From assembly GCA_023416735.1 (NCBI GenBank), contig JAEZGX010000041.1, forward strand, positions 186,001-250,000: a stretch of 64,000 bases of DNA. Direction: 5' to 3'. Positions 8,091 through 19,882 of the stretch are shown here, piece by piece (positions within the stretch are counted from its first letter, which is position 1; every line of letters begins with the position of its first letter). Under the pieces are notes generated by a model. The model saw only the letters and a list, made by a program, of their open reading frames with translations. It searched no databases and was not told the DNA's origin. The position numbers and the translations under genes are program-made. This DNA is from Verrucomicrobiota bacterium (GTDB lineage: Bacteria; Verrucomicrobiota; Verrucomicrobiia; Opitutales; Opitutaceae).

Positions 8091-9245
8091 CTACCCGGTG
8101 TAGATCTCCAACGCCCAAGCGTTGCCGTCGCCTTGTTCGGTGGCGCTTTCATGAAAGGCATGCGGCTGGAAACGCCTGCCGTTCCAGCCGATTCCTGACC
8201 CAGTGCGCGCGAGCCCAAACAGAAACAAACGGGTGCCCACAGCGATCTCGTCCATGCCGGGGCGATCACGAAGCCCGGTGATGTTTACCTCTCTGTCGGC
8301 CGCGTCTCGCAGTCGAATCGCCGTTCGACTCGACCGACTTCCCCTTTCGATCACATTGCCCCAGGAATCAGCGGGAATCGCTCCCAAATCCAACGGCAGT
8401 GACAACCACCAAGACGGGGCGACTTTGAAATATGCACGGCAGCGGTGCCGGATCGAGCATTGCCAGCATTCCCCGCCGGGCCGGGCCAGCCCGACCGCGT
8501 CTTGTTCCGTGCCGGCGGGAATGTCGCCTGTCGCTTCCGCGAGATGTCGCAACGTGTCGGCCCTAGCGGACGAGTTCCATTCGATCTCGAACTCGCGACC
8601 GCCGACATCGACGGTGAGGAGAATATTCGCCCCAGGCAGCGCGGTCTCCGACAACAGCGCATAGAGTCGCACTTGCAGCGAGATTTCCGGGATCGGAGTT
8701 CCATCCGTTGCTAGCGCATGTCCCGTCTTGAAATCACGGATGCGGAATCGGCCTTGGTCGATCCTTTCGAACCGGTCGACGCGACCGACGAGCCGGCGGG
8801 TTCGATCGCTGAGCTGTTGTTCCGCTTGCGAGCCCTGGACGGACGATCCGCCGGCCGATTTATCGGCCGCCTTTCGCTTGGACAGCGTCGCGCATCGCGC
8901 CCTCACCGTCGCACGCAGATTGCGCCATTCAACGAAGCTCCGCGTCTTCGCCAAATCCGCGAAGTGCGCCCGCCGCGGGTCGGCCGCGAGCACCGCGCGT
9001 TCTCGTTCGAGTTCGCGTTCGAGGAGAACCAACGGATCAACGGACGCATCCGCGGGCCATCGCTCATAAACGCGATGGACGACGGTGCCGATGACGGCGT
9101 CCGGACCCGACACCAGATGCGAGTCGCGCCATTCTCGCGTCGAGGCGATCAGGCGTAGCTTGCAGCCGCGATACCTCGCCACTGCCGAGACCGGGAAAAG
9201 TTCCGGCACGGTCACCCGCGTCAGCGGCGGCGGCAGCGGAGACAT
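8091..9245 (-). CDS. Iron-sulfur PD-(D/E)XK nuclease (RecB/AddB/Cas4-like)
   Basis: 384 residues. The nuclease motifs are an H-containing helix (GTVVHRVYERW, about residue 50), RIRDFKTG with the D...K pair (about residue 170), and the following QVRLYALL motif that contacts DNA. A lone Cys (C28, in RYRGCKL) together with C-terminal CWQC and HRC (about residues 262-272) reproduces the one-plus-three cysteine layout that binds a 4Fe-4S cluster in AddB- and Cas4-type nucleases. A further ~110-residue beta-rich domain follows. The ATG overlaps the stop of the DruE-like helicase gene (ATGA), so the two are translationally coupled and probably act together on DNA ends. Confidence 0.75.
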   Translation of the reverse strand: MSPLPPPLTRVTVPELFPVSAVARYRGCKLRLIASTREWRDSHLVSGPDAVIGTVVHRVYERWPADASVDPLVLLERELERERAVLAADPRRAHFADLAKTRSFVEWRNLRATVRARCATLSKRKAADKSAGGSSVQGSQAEQQLSDRTRRLVGRVDRFERIDQGRFRIRDFKTGHALATDGTPIPEISLQVRLYALLSETALPGANILLTVDVGGREFEIEWNSSARADTLRHLAEATGDIPAGTEQDAVGLARPGGECWQCSIRHRCRAYFKVAPSWWLSLPLDLGAIPADSWGNVIERGSRSSRTAIRLRDAADREVNITGLRDRPGMDEIAVGTRLFLFGLARTGSGIGWNGRRFQPHAFHESATEQGDGNAWALEIYTG

Positions 9246-12200
9246 CAGACGACACCTAACACGGCTTGTCGCACGAGCACGGGGCGGCGCGCCAGGTTGA
9301 ACGAGTCGACCGCGATGGCGGGTTCGTCGCCGAGTTCCTCGAAGGCCGAGCGCAGGTTCTCACGGGGTTCGTCGAATTCCCACAAGGGATGCGCAACGAT
9401 CGCCCACGTGCGCGTGCCGCTGAACCGCAGCGCATGGATTCTGCCGCCGACCAATGGCTGGACTTCCGTGTTCGGAAACTGCAGCGCGGCGCGACGGCAG
9501 TCCTGAAGCACGAGCCGGGACCATTGTCGCAATCCGTGATCGTCAATCAGCGCGCCGTCGGGCCCCACATGCCGGTCGTAAGCGCCGTCCAGGCCGCACC
9601 GGTAGCCAGGTGACGCGAGCGCGTGGAGATATGCCATGCCGAGACGCCAATCCAGCAGGCCATGGTATGGTTGGTTGCGGTAACGGAGCAGGCATTGATA
9701 ACACGCCTGCTCGCAATCGTGCTCATGCGATCCGCGCAGGATCTCGTTCAGCGGGTATTTCCGGTCTTCGGTCAGCATCGACCGCAGGATCTTCTCGATC
9801 AGCGCCTGCCCCGAAGCCGTGTCGCGCTCGAGCAGCGCCTGGCAGAACCCGGCCCCATTAATCAGATGATCGGCGAACTGGATCACCGGCACGGTGGTCG
9901 TTCCGCCCGGTCGAAAGAGCCGCGGCTCGATGGCGTCGAACTCCTCGGGGTCGATGTCGAGTTCGAGCGCCGCCCGACTTAGAATCAGAAACGTCGCCGA
10001 GACCGCCGCCGCCCGTGCGGCGGTTGCCGCCAACGCGTCGATCAGTTCCTTGCCTTGTCGATTTCCCAAAGAACGGACGCCGATCGCCCGGTTGAGAGCC
10101 AAACCGTCGGGAACCTGCTTCGGTGCGATGAAGATCGCGTCCGTTGTCTTTGGCGCCGCGAGCCAGATGGCCTCGAAAGCGGAAGCGGTCTTCTCCGGTT
10201 CGGTATAGCGGTCAAAACCCGGCGGCACGCGTTTCGAATCGGCTGCGACCATCGTGTCGATCATCTGGTCGGCGAGGATCGCCTGGCGCCGGCCGCGGCT
10301 GATGCGTTGCGCACCGGGCACTGCGGAGAATCCCGCCCAGCCCTTAGGCGAGCCCTCCACGACAGGCCCGCGATTGAGTCGATATGTTCGCGTGGCGGGT
10401 TTGACGTCGACCTGCAGATTGCAACCGAGCGGCTGCAACGAAAGCACCTCTCCCTCCACCTGAACGGAATTGTGCCGGCCGCCGCCCATCGTCTCGTCTG
10501 CATCGTGCTGAATGCGAAAATCGGTGCGAAAGCCTCGAGGCTCGCGGCATTCATTCATGCGGTCCTTCTCCAGGCGGTTGCCACAGTTGCGGCACGAGGC
10601 TGCCTCGTCGGGACCGGTCAGCCTATACCATGAGTTGCACTTCTCGCATTCAGCGATCCAGAACGATCTGCCGAAAGCCGCACCCAGAGGCGCGGTCGGC
10701 ACGAGCAGGCGACCCTCGACCGGCACGCGAAGGCGGAGATTCGGGAGCGCACCCGTGTATCCGACACAGCGGTATTCACGCTTGTCCTTGACGATGGTGG
10801 AGCCGGCCGCGAATTCGAAGATCGCAATGTCGAGATCGCGGTCGATCGTCCGCCACTCGCGCGTGCTCGGTCGCAGACGCGACGGCTGGTGATCGATGTA
10901 GAGGTTTCGCACGCGGGTCGGCATGCCATACATGGGAAGCAGCCCCTGTTCGGCGAGGGCATGCGCCAGACCGAGGTCCTGGTATTCTGGGTGATCCCTC
11001 AATTTGCGCACGTCGGCGATGATGGCGTCGGTCGACAGCCAGACCTGATCGCGCGACAATTTGGTCTCATCCCGGAGGAACGCTACCATCGCCGACGCCG
11101 ACGCTTCGGTGGCGTCGAGTGCGGAGCCGAGGCGCTCCTCCCATCCCTCGGCGAAGTAAGAGCCCGTGGGGAGAAATTCACCATGGATATCCGGGGGCAC
11201 CATGTCGTCCGCCGGCCACGGCCGGGTGGCCTCGCGCATCCATTCAAACGCGAGGCCGAGTCGATACTTCCGCACGAAACGCTTGGCGATGTTTTCCATT
11301 CCCTTTGTGAGGAACGGTGGAGGCGGCAGGTCGCCAGTGATCTTCCGGGGCTCCCGGAAGTAATAGAGGTCATGGCTTTTGGTGCGACATACCGTCAACG
11401 CCATCGAGTAAGCCTGTTTCCTGCGGCCCGCTCGGCCAACGCGCTGCTGGTAGTTGAAGCGCTGCGGCGGCATGTTCGCCTGCAGCACGGTCTGGAGCGA
11501 TCCGATGTCGATGCCGACCTCCATCGTGGTCGTGACGGTGAGCACGTCGATTTCCTCCTTCTCCCGAAGGTGGAATGGATCTTCTGCCTCCATGATCACG
11601 TTGCCATCCGCGTCTTCCTCTGGTCGCCGCTGCGCGTTTAAGCGCGGACGAAAGCGCGGGAAGATCACGCCGCGAAATTTTCTCTGCCGATCCGGGCCGT
11701 CATCACTTTGTCCCGTGAGTTCTTCGCAGTGGAGCCGGAACGCGCCGGCATTCCGGCGAACCATTCGCCGTGCGAGGTAGTTCGAACGTTGAATCTCGCC
11801 GGCAACGCCTGACTGGTCGGCCGGCAAACCCGTGCCGCACCGCGTGCAAAGTCCGACGCCGCGATGGAGATGCACGCGCTCGCATTTCGTGCACCGCCAG
11901 AAAGGATCGCCGGGCTCGGCGAGCCGCACGTGCAGCGCGGCCGTCTTGATCAGACCGCCTGGATGGCCTGCGTCTCGAAATGAATCCAAGACACGCTGTA
12001 GGCCGTCGCGCGCAGCGGCGCCTTCACCCCAAACCTTGCGCGCAAAATTGAGTATCCTGGCATTTGTCAGCATGCCCACGCTGTCGACGCGGTCCGGAGC
12101 GCGATCGTAGGGGCTCTCAAGAAATCGATAGGCGTCGCCGAAGACCCGGAGGAAGGTGGAGTGCCGCGCGTGCTCGGTATCATCCCCCTTGAAGGTAGCC

Positions 12201-15200
12201 CGCGGCAGGCAAAGGTAACCCAATCCGGCTTCCTCGATCGAGAAATAGGTGCGGTTAAACAAGACCTCGACGACGAGGCTCTGCAGGTCGGCGACGAGCT
12301 GTTGCCGCGCCTGATTCAACCATGCTTGGTCGGCAGGATCGTCACGCCAGTCGACCTCTTCTCCGCTCTTCGTGAAAAGGTGATGCCATTCGAACGAGCG
12401 CTTCTCCTTTTCCTGCTCGACGACATACGGCTTCGTTCCTGCCGGATCCGTGGGATGGACGCCGAGCCTGACATATTCGGTGATCAAGGGCTTCAGCCGA
12501 ACCCGACTGCCCGCCTGCCCAGTGAACTCGCCGCTGCCGCTATCCTCAATTACCAGTTTTAGCGGAATGCTTGGATCGAGTTTCCTCGCCTCAAGGTCAT
12601 TCTTCTTCCGCGTGTATTCTTGGGCCTTTTCGGCGTGGCCTTCGTCGTCGATTGACATGCTCGAGAGAGCGGCACGCAACGCTGCCACTTCCTCCGCCAG
12701 CTTGGCGGTATCAGAGTTACGTTGGCATCTGCGAAGCGTCTGAACGATTAGCTCGCGCCGCATGTCCTCGTGATGCTGGCGCTCGATGTCCAACGCGGCC
12801 TTCGCCGCGTCCTGCCGGCTGTCCGAGAAGGAAACCAGTTTCGCAGGCTTGTTCTTGGCGCCGACAGCATGCAGCCGGCCCACATTGAACAATTCGCTCG
12901 CGAGCAGCTGCGTGGTTTTCGCGAAGCCAGTCCGGAAATGGCGGATCGGCGAGAGCCTTGACCGGTCCTTCTTGCGGGGCGCGTAGTCTGTGCCACACGC
13001 GGGGCACATGTAGGGAACGTTCGTGCCGGCGGCGTCATTGCGCCGGCCGTGGACATCGTAGGCGTCGGTGCGATCGAACAACCAGCCTTCTCGACAATCG
13101 TGTGGCGCTGCCTCAAGCGGTCTTAGGACCCGGACGATCCCGGTGCGGGGATGAAGCGCCGCCCGTTGCCAGCATCGCCTGGCGTTCGCATCGACGTCCA
13201 CCGGCTCGGGTCGGGCTCCGCCTCGCGGCCAGAACACCGCGTAGCGATCATATGAGAGCGATTCGAACAGCTGCCCACTCGACGCATCGGGCAGGCCATC
13301 GAGGTTGGTCTCGTTCGGGAGAAGTTCGTGCTCCTTTTGACCAACCCGGGCGCGCATCCCGCCTACGAGCATGTCCCCGCAGCACTCGCAATACAGCAGC
13401 TCAAAGTGGCGCGGTGGAGGCAGCGAGTCATCACCGTCGGCGCTCGCAGTTACTTTTCTCTCGAGCGAGAGCGCGCCGACAGTGCGCGCGGTGCTGGCGG
13501 TCGAGCCGGCCGTCACCGGTGAATAGATTCCCTCGATGCTCCGAAAGAACGTGTGCACGCGGAACGAGGGCGCGGCGAAATCGATCCGCTCGTCGGGAAA
13601 CCACGTGTCGCACGCATCAGCGAGCCCGCGGGCCAACATGAGGCCTCGCAGCGCCTCCGCGTGTTGGTCGCGCTCATCCGGGACAAAAATCTGGCTCGCC
13701 ACTTCCGACATCGGGGTGGCCCTCGCTCGCTTGTCGCCAGTCGACCAACATCCCTTGGCGATCCGTTTGCCGGCTTCCGCCGCTACCGCGGCGACGAGGT
13801 CCGACGGCGACGATGCGGTGACGCCGAGCGCAGTCGCCACCTCCCGCCATGCCGCCTCAACGAACACCGGCTCACCGGCTGCAATTGGATCCGAGCCGGC
13901 TTGGCCATGTGCCCGCAAAAACCGAACGAACGGAGCGGTCGGCAACGGCTTGATGCCCGCGGGTTCTTCTCGAATCGAAACGCCCGGTTGAATCGCATCC
14001 TTCCAGCCGGAGCCATCGGTCGCGTGAACGCCCTCGTTGGTCCACGTGCCGATGCTCCCGAACATATCCCAAAGATACGTCAGGCTCTTCTTTTCCTCGG
14101 GTCCGTCGTCGACGGGGAGCGAGGCACTGGAGGCGAGGATGCGAACCTTGTGCCGCAATTCGGGCCGTGAAAGCCCGAGCCGGTGGAGAAGTAGCCGGAT
14201 CAGATATGCGACCTCCGTGCCTGCCGCGCCGCGCTGTAGGTGCAGCTCGTCGAGGACGAGATAGAAATAGGCGTCCGGATCCTCCTCTAGCCACCGGGCC
14301 GTCCGGTCGAAAATCTTGGCGTCGACCTCTCGCGTCAGCATGGCGCCGAGCATGCTCACGTTTGTGATGAGGATGTCGGGCGGGGTTTCCTGCATGTCCC
14401 AACGCGATAGCAGCTCTCCACCATCGATCCGTGGAAAGAGGAACCGATCATCTGGTGACCGGCTCCGGTCGTTGCCGATCGCGCGGGCGATTTCTTCCTG
14501 CGCACGCTGGAAGTCGACCATATGCTCGAAGAGTTTCTGCACGTCGGCGTGGCGATCTTCGCGTTGCTCGTCATCCGTTCTTCTCGGGTGCCGTTCGAAT
14601 CCCGTGACGGGCGTCTCGCTGGTATATCGCCCGAAGAAGATGAGATTGTCGTGCAGATGTTCGCGCATCGCCGCGTGCGCTTCGTCCGAATCGAGGGTCT
14701 TCCGCAGCCGGGCGAGCTGGTCCTCGACAAGCGCGTTCATGGGATACAGCACGAGGCAGCGAACGGCCGCCGGGCGCGTCTCGTCGGCACGATGCAAGCG
14801 GAATGGACTCTTCTCTGGATTGGCCTTGAGCGGGCGTTCGGTAGCGTCGATGTCGCTGAAACGTTGATAGGGGTTGCCGTCCGGCCGATGCCACCACCTG
14901 CGTTGCATGAATCGCGGTCCGGGTTCGGTCCATTTTGCGCTTCCTTCACGACAGATCGCGGCGAGCACGGGGAGGAGGAACGCCTCAGTCTTTCCGGAAC
15001 CGGTCCCGGAGGTGACAACGCCGGGTCGGCCGTTCGTCACGCCCCGTCGCAGCATCTCGGCCTGGTGCTCGAAAAGCCGGGCGTCATCCGATTCGAACAT
15101 TCCGGCCCGCACCAAATCGACGAATGCAGCCCGCTCCTCTCGTGAGAAACCGGCCAAGGGGCTGTCCTCGCGATCTATCAGTTCACGGAACGTCCAGTCT

Positions 15201-15376
15201 ACAGCTTTGTATCGGGCCAGCGGCTCGAGCAGGGGCTCGGTGCACAAATTGCCAGGTGCTTCCAGGAGTTTTCGGCGCTCCTCGCTGATCGCGCTATTCG
15301 AGATCCGAAAGGCGGTCTCAAGATAGGTGATGTATAGCTCCCGGATGCGGAGAAACGAGCCGATCGGGTCGAACAT
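9245..15376 (-). CDS. druE: Giant DEAD/DEAH helicase with DUF1998 (Druantia DruE-like)
   Basis: 2043 residues. Walker A is SGTGSGKTE (about residues 123-131), motif II is VLDELHLQ (about 370) and motif VI is [12 protein letters not shown] (about 1310). Four zinc-binding cysteine groups are visible (CECCGD, CPACG, CTKCE...CTRCG, CEKCN...CRNCG), and a C-terminal [10 protein letters not shown] signature (about 1890) marks the DUF1998/MrfA-type zinc domain. Length and architecture match DruE, the defining helicase of Druantia anti-phage systems. DISARM instead splits the helicase and DUF1998 functions into two proteins. It starts 11 bp after the ~1000-residue gene and overlaps the nuclease gene by one base. 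Which Druantia subtype this is cannot be decided by eye. Confidence 0.7.
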   Translation of the reverse strand: MFDPIGSFLRIRELYITYLETAFRISNSAISEERRKLLEAPGNLCTEPLLEPLARYKAVDWTFRELIDREDSPLAGFSREERAAFVDLVRAGMFESDDARLFEHQAEMLRRGVTNGRPGVVTSGTGSGKTEAFLLPVLAAICREGSAKWTEPGPRFMQRRWWHRPDGNPYQRFSDIDATERPLKANPEKSPFRLHRADETRPAAVRCLVLYPMNALVEDQLARLRKTLDSDEAHAAMREHLHDNLIFFGRYTSETPVTGFERHPRRTDDEQREDRHADVQKLFEHMVDFQRAQEEIARAIGNDRSRSPDDRFLFPRIDGGELLSRWDMQETPPDILITNVSMLGAMLTREVDAKIFDRTARWLEEDPDAYFYLVLDELHLQRGAAGTEVAYLIRLLLHRLGLSRPELRHKVRILASSASLPVDDGPEEKKSLTYLWDMFGSIGTWTNEGVHATDGSGWKDAIQPGVSIREEPAGIKPLPTAPFVRFLRAHGQAGSDPIAAGEPVFVEAAWREVATALGVTASSPSDLVAAVAAEAGKRIAKGCWSTGDKRARATPMSEVASQIFVPDERDQHAEALRGLMLARGLADACDTWFPDERIDFAAPSFRVHTFFRSIEGIYSPVTAGSTASTARTVGALSLERKVTASADGDDSLPPPRHFELLYCECCGDMLVGGMRARVGQKEHELLPNETNLDGLPDASSGQLFESLSYDRYAVFWPRGGARPEPVDVDANARRCWQRAALHPRTGIVRVLRPLEAAPHDCREGWLFDRTDAYDVHGRRNDAAGTNVPYMCPACGTDYAPRKKDRSRLSPIRHFRTGFAKTTQLLASELFNVGRLHAVGAKNKPAKLVSFSDSRQDAAKAALDIERQHHEDMRRELIVQTLRRCQRNSDTAKLAEEVAALRAALSSMSIDDEGHAEKAQEYTRKKNDLEARKLDPSIPLKLVIEDSGSGEFTGQAGSRVRLKPLITEYVRLGVHPTDPAGTKPYVVEQEKEKRSFEWHHLFTKSGEEVDWRDDPADQAWLNQARQQLVADLQSLVVEVLFNRTYFSIEEAGLGYLCLPRATFKGDDTEHARHSTFLRVFGDAYRFLESPYDRAPDRVDSVGMLTNARILNFARKVWGEGAAARDGLQRVLDSFRDAGHPGGLIKTAALHVRLAEPGDPFWRCTKCERVHLHRGVGLCTRCGTGLPADQSGVAGEIQRSNYLARRMVRRNAGAFRLHCEELTGQSDDGPDRQRKFRGVIFPRFRPRLNAQRRPEEDADGNVIMEAEDPFHLREKEEIDVLTVTTTMEVGIDIGSLQTVLQANMPPQRFNYQQRVGRAGRRKQAYSMALTVCRTKSHDLYYFREPRKITGDLPPPPFLTKGMENIAKRFVRKYRLGLAFEWMREATRPWPADDMVPPDIHGEFLPTGSYFAEGWEERLGSALDATEASASAMVAFLRDETKLSRDQVWLSTDAIIADVRKLRDHPEYQDLGLAHALAEQGLLPMYGMPTRVRNLYIDHQPSRLRPSTREWRTIDRDLDIAIFEFAAGSTIVKDKREYRCVGYTGALPNLRLRVPVEGRLLVPTAPLGAAFGRSFWIAECEKCNSWYRLTGPDEAASCRNCGNRLEKDRMNECREPRGFRTDFRIQHDADETMGGGRHNSVQVEGEVLSLQPLGCNLQVDVKPATRTYRLNRGPVVEGSPKGWAGFSAVPGAQRISRGRRQAILADQMIDTMVAADSKRVPPGFDRYTEPEKTASAFEAIWLAAPKTTDAIFIAPKQVPDGLALNRAIGVRSLGNRQGKELIDALAATAARAAAVSATFLILSRAALELDIDPEEFDAIEPRLFRPGGTTTVPVIQFADHLINGAGFCQALLERDTASGQALIEKILRSMLTEDRKYPLNEILRGSHEHDCEQACYQCLLRYRNQPYHGLLDWRLGMAYLHALASPGYRCGLDGAYDRHVGPDGALIDDHGLRQWSRLVLQDCRRAALQFPNTEVQPLVGGRIHALRFSGTRTWAIVAHPLWEFDEPRENLRSAFEELGDEPAIAVDSFNLARRPVLVRQAVLGVV

Positions 15377-15387
15377 GTGGCAGTTAG

Positions 15388-18300
15388 TCAGGGGTTGACC
15401 ATCGCGAGTATCTGATCACGGAAAATCGGGGTGCCGAACGCATAGAGATGACCAGCTCCGCCCGCGATCAAACTTTCCGGGCCGGGCAGCATGGGTCCGA
15501 GCAAGGCCACCCTTCGCGCGAGAGGCAGCGGTAGATATGCATGTGCGACCGAGACGTCGTGGTCCCCACGAGGCAGAAACGGAGAGATTCCGGCCATGCG
15601 ACACGCGTGAAGCCGAGCGATGTTCTTGGAATAACTCCACGCTGAGACCCCGGCGCATTCCGTGACCCAATACGGGGGTCTACACTCGTGCATCCACTGC
15701 GTAATCGACGCTTTCCCAACCTCGTTCGCGATGAGCGACGGCCTTATTTGCCGGGCCTTTTCGTAGTTGGGCGGCGACGCCAAGCCTTCCTCTACGCAAG
15801 AGGGGCGCGCCAAGTCCTCGAGATTCGCCCACTTCAACGGGGTTCTCGGTGCCACCTTTCGCAATATATCCGGATCGGAAGCCGACAGCACGATGGTCGC
15901 GGGCACGAACGCGCAGGCGCTGCGTCGTTCCTCGACTCGAACGCCCCTGGTTTCCGCTGCGCGCGAGAGATCGCGCACGGTGGTGGGCAAGCAGAGTCCG
16001 ACTAGCACGGCGAAGCATGTGGGGCCGGAGCGAAACGCGACCAACATTGGGGCTGACGCGTAGATTAATCGCGAACGCCAGCGAGCGTCGGTGACGATCT
16101 CTATATAGCCAGCCTCGCTCCAGCACCGCGTCAATGCCTCAATCGCGCACAGGTCGGGATTCGTTGGGACTTCGGACAAACCAAGGAAGCGCGCCACGAG
16201 CCCGCGCCACTCGGCAAATGGCAGACCCGCGCGGGCAGACGCTCGCCCGGCGATCGCGGCGACGAGACGTTGAACCTGTTCGGCGACGGGAGGAAGCCCG
16301 CCACGACTCGAGGCCACACGTGAATCGATCTCGAAATTCACGGCAGGCAACTCCACGCGCGAGTGCAATACTCGCCGTGCAGCCAGCACTCGAGCGGCAA
16401 CATCTGAGCCATCTGCGGGCGTGCTTTGGTCAAGCAAGGTGCGCCAGCGACGGCGAAGTCGCGGGGTGCTGGCGCGCGCGGTCGGAGCCATCCCAGCCAG
16501 GGGGGAGTCGGCCAGGAAGATCAGCGTCGTCGTCGGACCGGTGCGAATGATCTTCCATGCCGCCTTGGACTCCTCCGTCACGAATTCCCCGTGAGCCGGA
16601 CCCAATAGTATCACCCGTCCCGTCTGGAGGCCGACATCCGCTTGTTCATCGGTGTTGGCGACAGCGCGAATATCCGCGAGCGGCTTCGTGCCCGAATGAT
16701 GTTCGACGTAGCAGGCGTGGAGATCGCGCGGCGATTTGTAGGCCTCGCTTGCGAGACCACCGACAAAGCGGATCTGAATTCGCGACAGGACAACCCTGTC
16801 CTGATGGGCCACGATCTCGAAATTCCCGTCGAGATCCCGGCGCGGGAACCTCCAACGATCATCACCGACCGAATCGAGCTCGAACGTTCCACCGGTCCAC
16901 GTCGCGGTAATGTGATTGGCGCCCGGCATTCTCACCATCGGCAGCACTTCCGCGTAGCCGAGCCAGCCGTCATCGGCGCGAATACCCTCGGAAAGCGTCA
17001 GGCGCGCAGCACCGAAGGTCGGCTGGAGCAGCCAAACCGACTCCAGGGCCGCGGACAGTTGCTCCCCGGTGTCGAACGCACGAAATGACGCGCCATAGAG
17101 TAGCGTCCAATTCTCCGCCGGTTTGCTCGCGTGCGGCCTTCCTCCGAAAGTTGATTGGATCGCGGCGAGTAGGTCGTCTCGCACAAGCGCGTGATGCGCT
17201 TCCCTTAACTCTTCGCTTCGCGTTGCGGGTCCCAGATAGTCGAAGAGGACCGGCGCCAGTGGGATAACGCCCTGCCGCGCGAGACGCGAAACTCCACGAA
17301 CCGCGATCGCACCCGTCAGGAGATTGGAAACTGCCCGAGCGGATGACTTGGTGGTCGCGTCCACGATCGCGCGGCGCCAGTCGCCGAGCTCGGAAAGCAA
17401 ATCTGCAAACTCGCATCCACGCGGCGGCTGGCGAATCGCGGCCGTTGCGAGAAGCAACATTTCCAAGTCATCGCCATCGACGATTACAAGGAGGTCCGCC
17501 CCAATGGTCGGATCGCTTTCTTCCGGCGCTCGTGCGCGCAGGGCGGCGTCCACGGCCGCCGACCAGAAGCGGTGGACGCGCAATTCGGTGACCTGGGTTC
17601 CCGCGGCGAGATAACGCGATCGGAAGTCCTGATAGGCAGTCACGAAAGATTTGCCGAAGAGACTGAGGTTCGCTCCGACGAGTGACACGAGAGGTCCCGG
17701 CGGCGGCATGTCGCCCCCCAGACCGTGCTCGCGTAGCAAAAGTCCGAGCGCCCGCTGGTCTTTGCGATCGGGGAACGCGAGGCCCTCGGAGTATCCGATA
17801 CGCGTGTGACCGCCGAGCGCGGGCAGAACCAGTTGCCGGTAGCGACTCTGGTTACGCGGCGATGCGAGCCACTTCTGGAATTTTTCCCAGAGGTCGCGGA
17901 GGAAGTGCAACGTCCCGTCGGAAGTCCGTCCGCGGGTGAGGATGTTTAGTCGCTCGCGGTAACTTGCCTCTCGCGCAAGTTCCGCGCTCGATTCGGCCGC
18001 CGCGATGCAGGAAAGGATCAAATGAGCGACAAAGCCGGGGCGCACGTCGGGAAAATCGACGTGGCATGGCATGTCCATGGCGTGAACCAGCAGATCCTTT
18101 CCGTCGGGCAGCTCATCGAGCAGCGCGGCGACGAATGCGTCTCGCACATGTTTCGGGTCGGCATCGCCGTCTCCCGCGGCCATCGCGAGTTCCTCGGGCG
18201 TGACCAACAGATTAACGACCGGCAGCCGGTCTGGGTCTTTCCGCGTCGCGAAAAAATGCTCCAACAAAATGTCATTCCATTCCGCACGATTCCACGACAG

Positions 18301-18417
18301 CCAACCATCCGTTCGTCGAGCCTCCGCATTCGCTGACGCGACAGCGGTCAAGATTTCCGCGGGAACGCGTGAATCTTCCGGAGCTGAAGGCTGATTCCTT
18401 GAAGCGGGGCTGGACAT
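15388..18417 (-). CDS. Large protein of unknown function paired with the DruE-like helicase
   Basis: About 1009 residues from [14 protein letters not shown] at 18417; an in-frame ATG at 18471 is less likely. I see no nuclease or ATPase motif. The N-terminal 450 residues are mostly helical, the middle (about 480-620) is beta-rich with repeated [13 protein letters not shown] strands, and the C-terminus carries conserved-looking Trp, His and Cys residues ([15 protein letters not shown]). A ~1000-residue unknown directly upstream of a ~2000-residue helicase is the gene layout of Druantia type III (DruH-DruE), while a linked methyltransferase is the hallmark of type II (DruM-F-G-E). I infer a DruE partner but cannot assign DruH or DruF. 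Confidence 0.6.
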   Translation of the reverse strand: MSSPASRNQPSAPEDSRVPAEILTAVASANAEARRTDGWLSWNRAEWNDILLEHFFATRKDPDRLPVVNLLVTPEELAMAAGDGDADPKHVRDAFVAALLDELPDGKDLLVHAMDMPCHVDFPDVRPGFVAHLILSCIAAAESSAELAREASYRERLNILTRGRTSDGTLHFLRDLWEKFQKWLASPRNQSRYRQLVLPALGGHTRIGYSEGLAFPDRKDQRALGLLLREHGLGGDMPPPGPLVSLVGANLSLFGKSFVTAYQDFRSRYLAAGTQVTELRVHRFWSAAVDAALRARAPEESDPTIGADLLVIVDGDDLEMLLLATAAIRQPPRGCEFADLLSELGDWRRAIVDATTKSSARAVSNLLTGAIAVRGVSRLARQGVIPLAPVLFDYLGPATRSEELREAHHALVRDDLLAAIQSTFGGRPHASKPAENWTLLYGASFRAFDTGEQLSAALESVWLLQPTFGAARLTLSEGIRADDGWLGYAEVLPMVRMPGANHITATWTGGTFELDSVGDDRWRFPRRDLDGNFEIVAHQDRVVLSRIQIRFVGGLASEAYKSPRDLHACYVEHHSGTKPLADIRAVANTDEQADVGLQTGRVILLGPAHGEFVTEESKAAWKIIRTGPTTTLIFLADSPLAGMAPTARASTPRLRRRWRTLLDQSTPADGSDVAARVLAARRVLHSRVELPAVNFEIDSRVASSRGGLPPVAEQVQRLVAAIAGRASARAGLPFAEWRGLVARFLGLSEVPTNPDLCAIEALTRCWSEAGYIEIVTDARWRSRLIYASAPMLVAFRSGPTCFAVLVGLCLPTTVRDLSRAAETRGVRVEERRSACAFVPATIVLSASDPDILRKVAPRTPLKWANLEDLARPSCVEEGLASPPNYEKARQIRPSLIANEVGKASITQWMHECRPPYWVTECAGVSAWSYSKNIARLHACRMAGISPFLPRGDHDVSVAHAYLPLPLARRVALLGPMLPGPESLIAGGAGHLYAFGTPIFRDQILAMVNP

Positions 18418-18497
18418 CGCTGCGAGAATCGCGGGCGCAGTGTCGGGAGAAACGGTTGAGCCTACAAACAAAGTTTTTCAGGCCCACCCTGCCAAGG

Positions 18498-18539
18498 ATT
18501 GGATTGAAAAGGCTCTCGTCGTTATCCTGCTTAGCAGGA
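18498..18539 (+). promoter_or_regulatory. Candidate promoter with inverted repeat for the methyltransferase gene
   Basis: In the 178-bp divergent gap, TTGGAT is followed after 17 bp by TTATCC, and an inverted repeat TCCTGC-TTA-GCAGGA (18525-18539) overlaps the weak -10 and probable start site. C5-methyltransferase genes of restriction-like systems are often self-regulated at such positions. The -10 match is poor, so this is tentative. Confidence 0.3.
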
Positions 18540-18595
18540 GCGTGACGAGGACCCTCTGCAACACCACTTGGATTCGGCGAAAATCATGGCCCCAA

Positions 18596-19678
18596 ATGCC
18601 GGCCGGGCGTCGCCGCAACCTTCGGGTGGCCGATTTGTTCAGCGGCTGTGGCGGACTGAGTCTCGGCGCTTTCGAGGCGGCACGCGTGAACGGGCTCAAG
18701 CCAAAGGTCGTGTTCGCGGTCGACCTCGACGAGACTGCGCTCGGAGTTTATCGCGCGAATTTCCGCGTGAATTCGAAGACCGCACGCACCGCCGACGTGA
18801 CCAAACTATTCGCAGGCCGACTCGGGACTCATCTCACGCCGGTAGAGAAGAAACTAAGGAAAAAATGCGGGCGCGTAGACCTTCTCGTGGCGGGCCCACC
18901 GTGCCAGGGGCACTCGGATCTGAACAATAGTTCGCGGCGGCGCGATCCGAGAAACTCCCTCTATCTGCGGGTGGTTCGCGCCGCAAAGGTGCTCCAGCCT
19001 AGGGTGGTCTTGATCGAAAACGTTCCCGCCGTCGTGCATGACAAGGGGCGGGTCGTCGCACGGGCGAAAAACGGACTCGAAAAACTCGGATATCAAGTGG
19101 AAGGTGGCCTGATCGAGGCCGTCAAAATCGGGCTGGCGCAGACACGACGCCGCCACCTGCTGGTCGCGGTAAGAGCGGGCAAGCCCGACTTCGGTTTCAT
19201 CGAAGGACTGAAGGTCAAGAAGGCCAAGACCGTCCGAGACTACATCGGTGACCTCGTCGGCTTGAATGGCAGTCGGATCCCGTTATTCGACTTCGCCTCC
19301 GGCATGAGCAAGAGGAACCAGGCGCGCGTGCGATTTCTCTACGAGAACAACCGATACGACCTGCCGAATCATCGCAGGCCAGAGTGCCATCACGACGAGC
19401 ATTCCTACGTGTCGATGTATGGTCGACTGCGGTGGACGAAGCCGGCGCAAACAATCACGAGCGGCTTTGGTTCGATGGGCCAAGGGAGATTCCTGCACCC
19501 GTCGCAGCGGCGAACCCTCACCCCGCACGAGGCCGCACGTCTCCAAGGGTTCCCTGATTTTTTCAAGTTCTCTACGGTTTTGGCCCGAACCGCGTTGCAG
19601 ACAACAATCGGCAACGCAGTGCCGCCCAAACTCGCCGCAGTTTTCGTCGACCACCTAATACGAGCGGGACACCTCTAG
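18596..19678 (+). CDS. DNA (cytosine-5) methyltransferase
   Basis: 360 residues from the ATG at 18596; upstream in-frame sequence to 18440 lacks family character. All key C5-methyltransferase motifs are present in order: motif I DLFSGCGGLSLG, motif IV GPPCQGHSD with the catalytic Cys near residue 103, motif VI IENVP, motif VIII QTRRRHLL, a target-recognition region with YGRLRWTKPAQTITSGF, motif IX HPSQRRTLTPHEAARLQGFP and motif X GNAVPP. It methylates carbon 5 of cytosine in an unknown sequence. It is divergent from the DruE-like operon and followed by a Vsr-type gene, as is usual for C5-methyltransferases. The likely role is marking self DNA for the adjacent defence operon, as DruM is proposed to do. 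Confidence 0.9.
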   Translation: MPAGRRRNLRVADLFSGCGGLSLGAFEAARVNGLKPKVVFAVDLDETALGVYRANFRVNSKTARTADVTKLFAGRLGTHLTPVEKKLRKKCGRVDLLVAGPPCQGHSDLNNSSRRRDPRNSLYLRVVRAAKVLQPRVVLIENVPAVVHDKGRVVARAKNGLEKLGYQVEGGLIEAVKIGLAQTRRRHLLVAVRAGKPDFGFIEGLKVKKAKTVRDYIGDLVGLNGSRIPLFDFASGMSKRNQARVRFLYENNRYDLPNHRRPECHHDEHSYVSMYGRLRWTKPAQTITSGFGSMGQGRFLHPSQRRTLTPHEAARLQGFPDFFKFSTVLARTALQTTIGNAVPPKLAAVFVDHLIRAGHL

Positions 19679-19882
19679 CCTCATGTCGGGAAATCTGGAT
19701 GGCCAAAACATCATCAAGCTCTGCCATCACCACGGAATGACTTCAAAAGTGCCGAGCGTGGGTTCGGGATTCGTCAGCGCCAGGGCGAATAGGAATACTC
19801 TAACGCGCGGCCCTCTCTTGTTAGAAGAATGTCGCCGCACCGTTACCGAGCTGCTTACCCGAAGGCGGGTTGATCGGCTAAA

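Noticed and set aside
7130..8281. 383-codon plus-strand frame over the HEPN-like gene
   Set aside because: No recognisable motif, and it runs opposite to the tightly spaced minus-strand operon.
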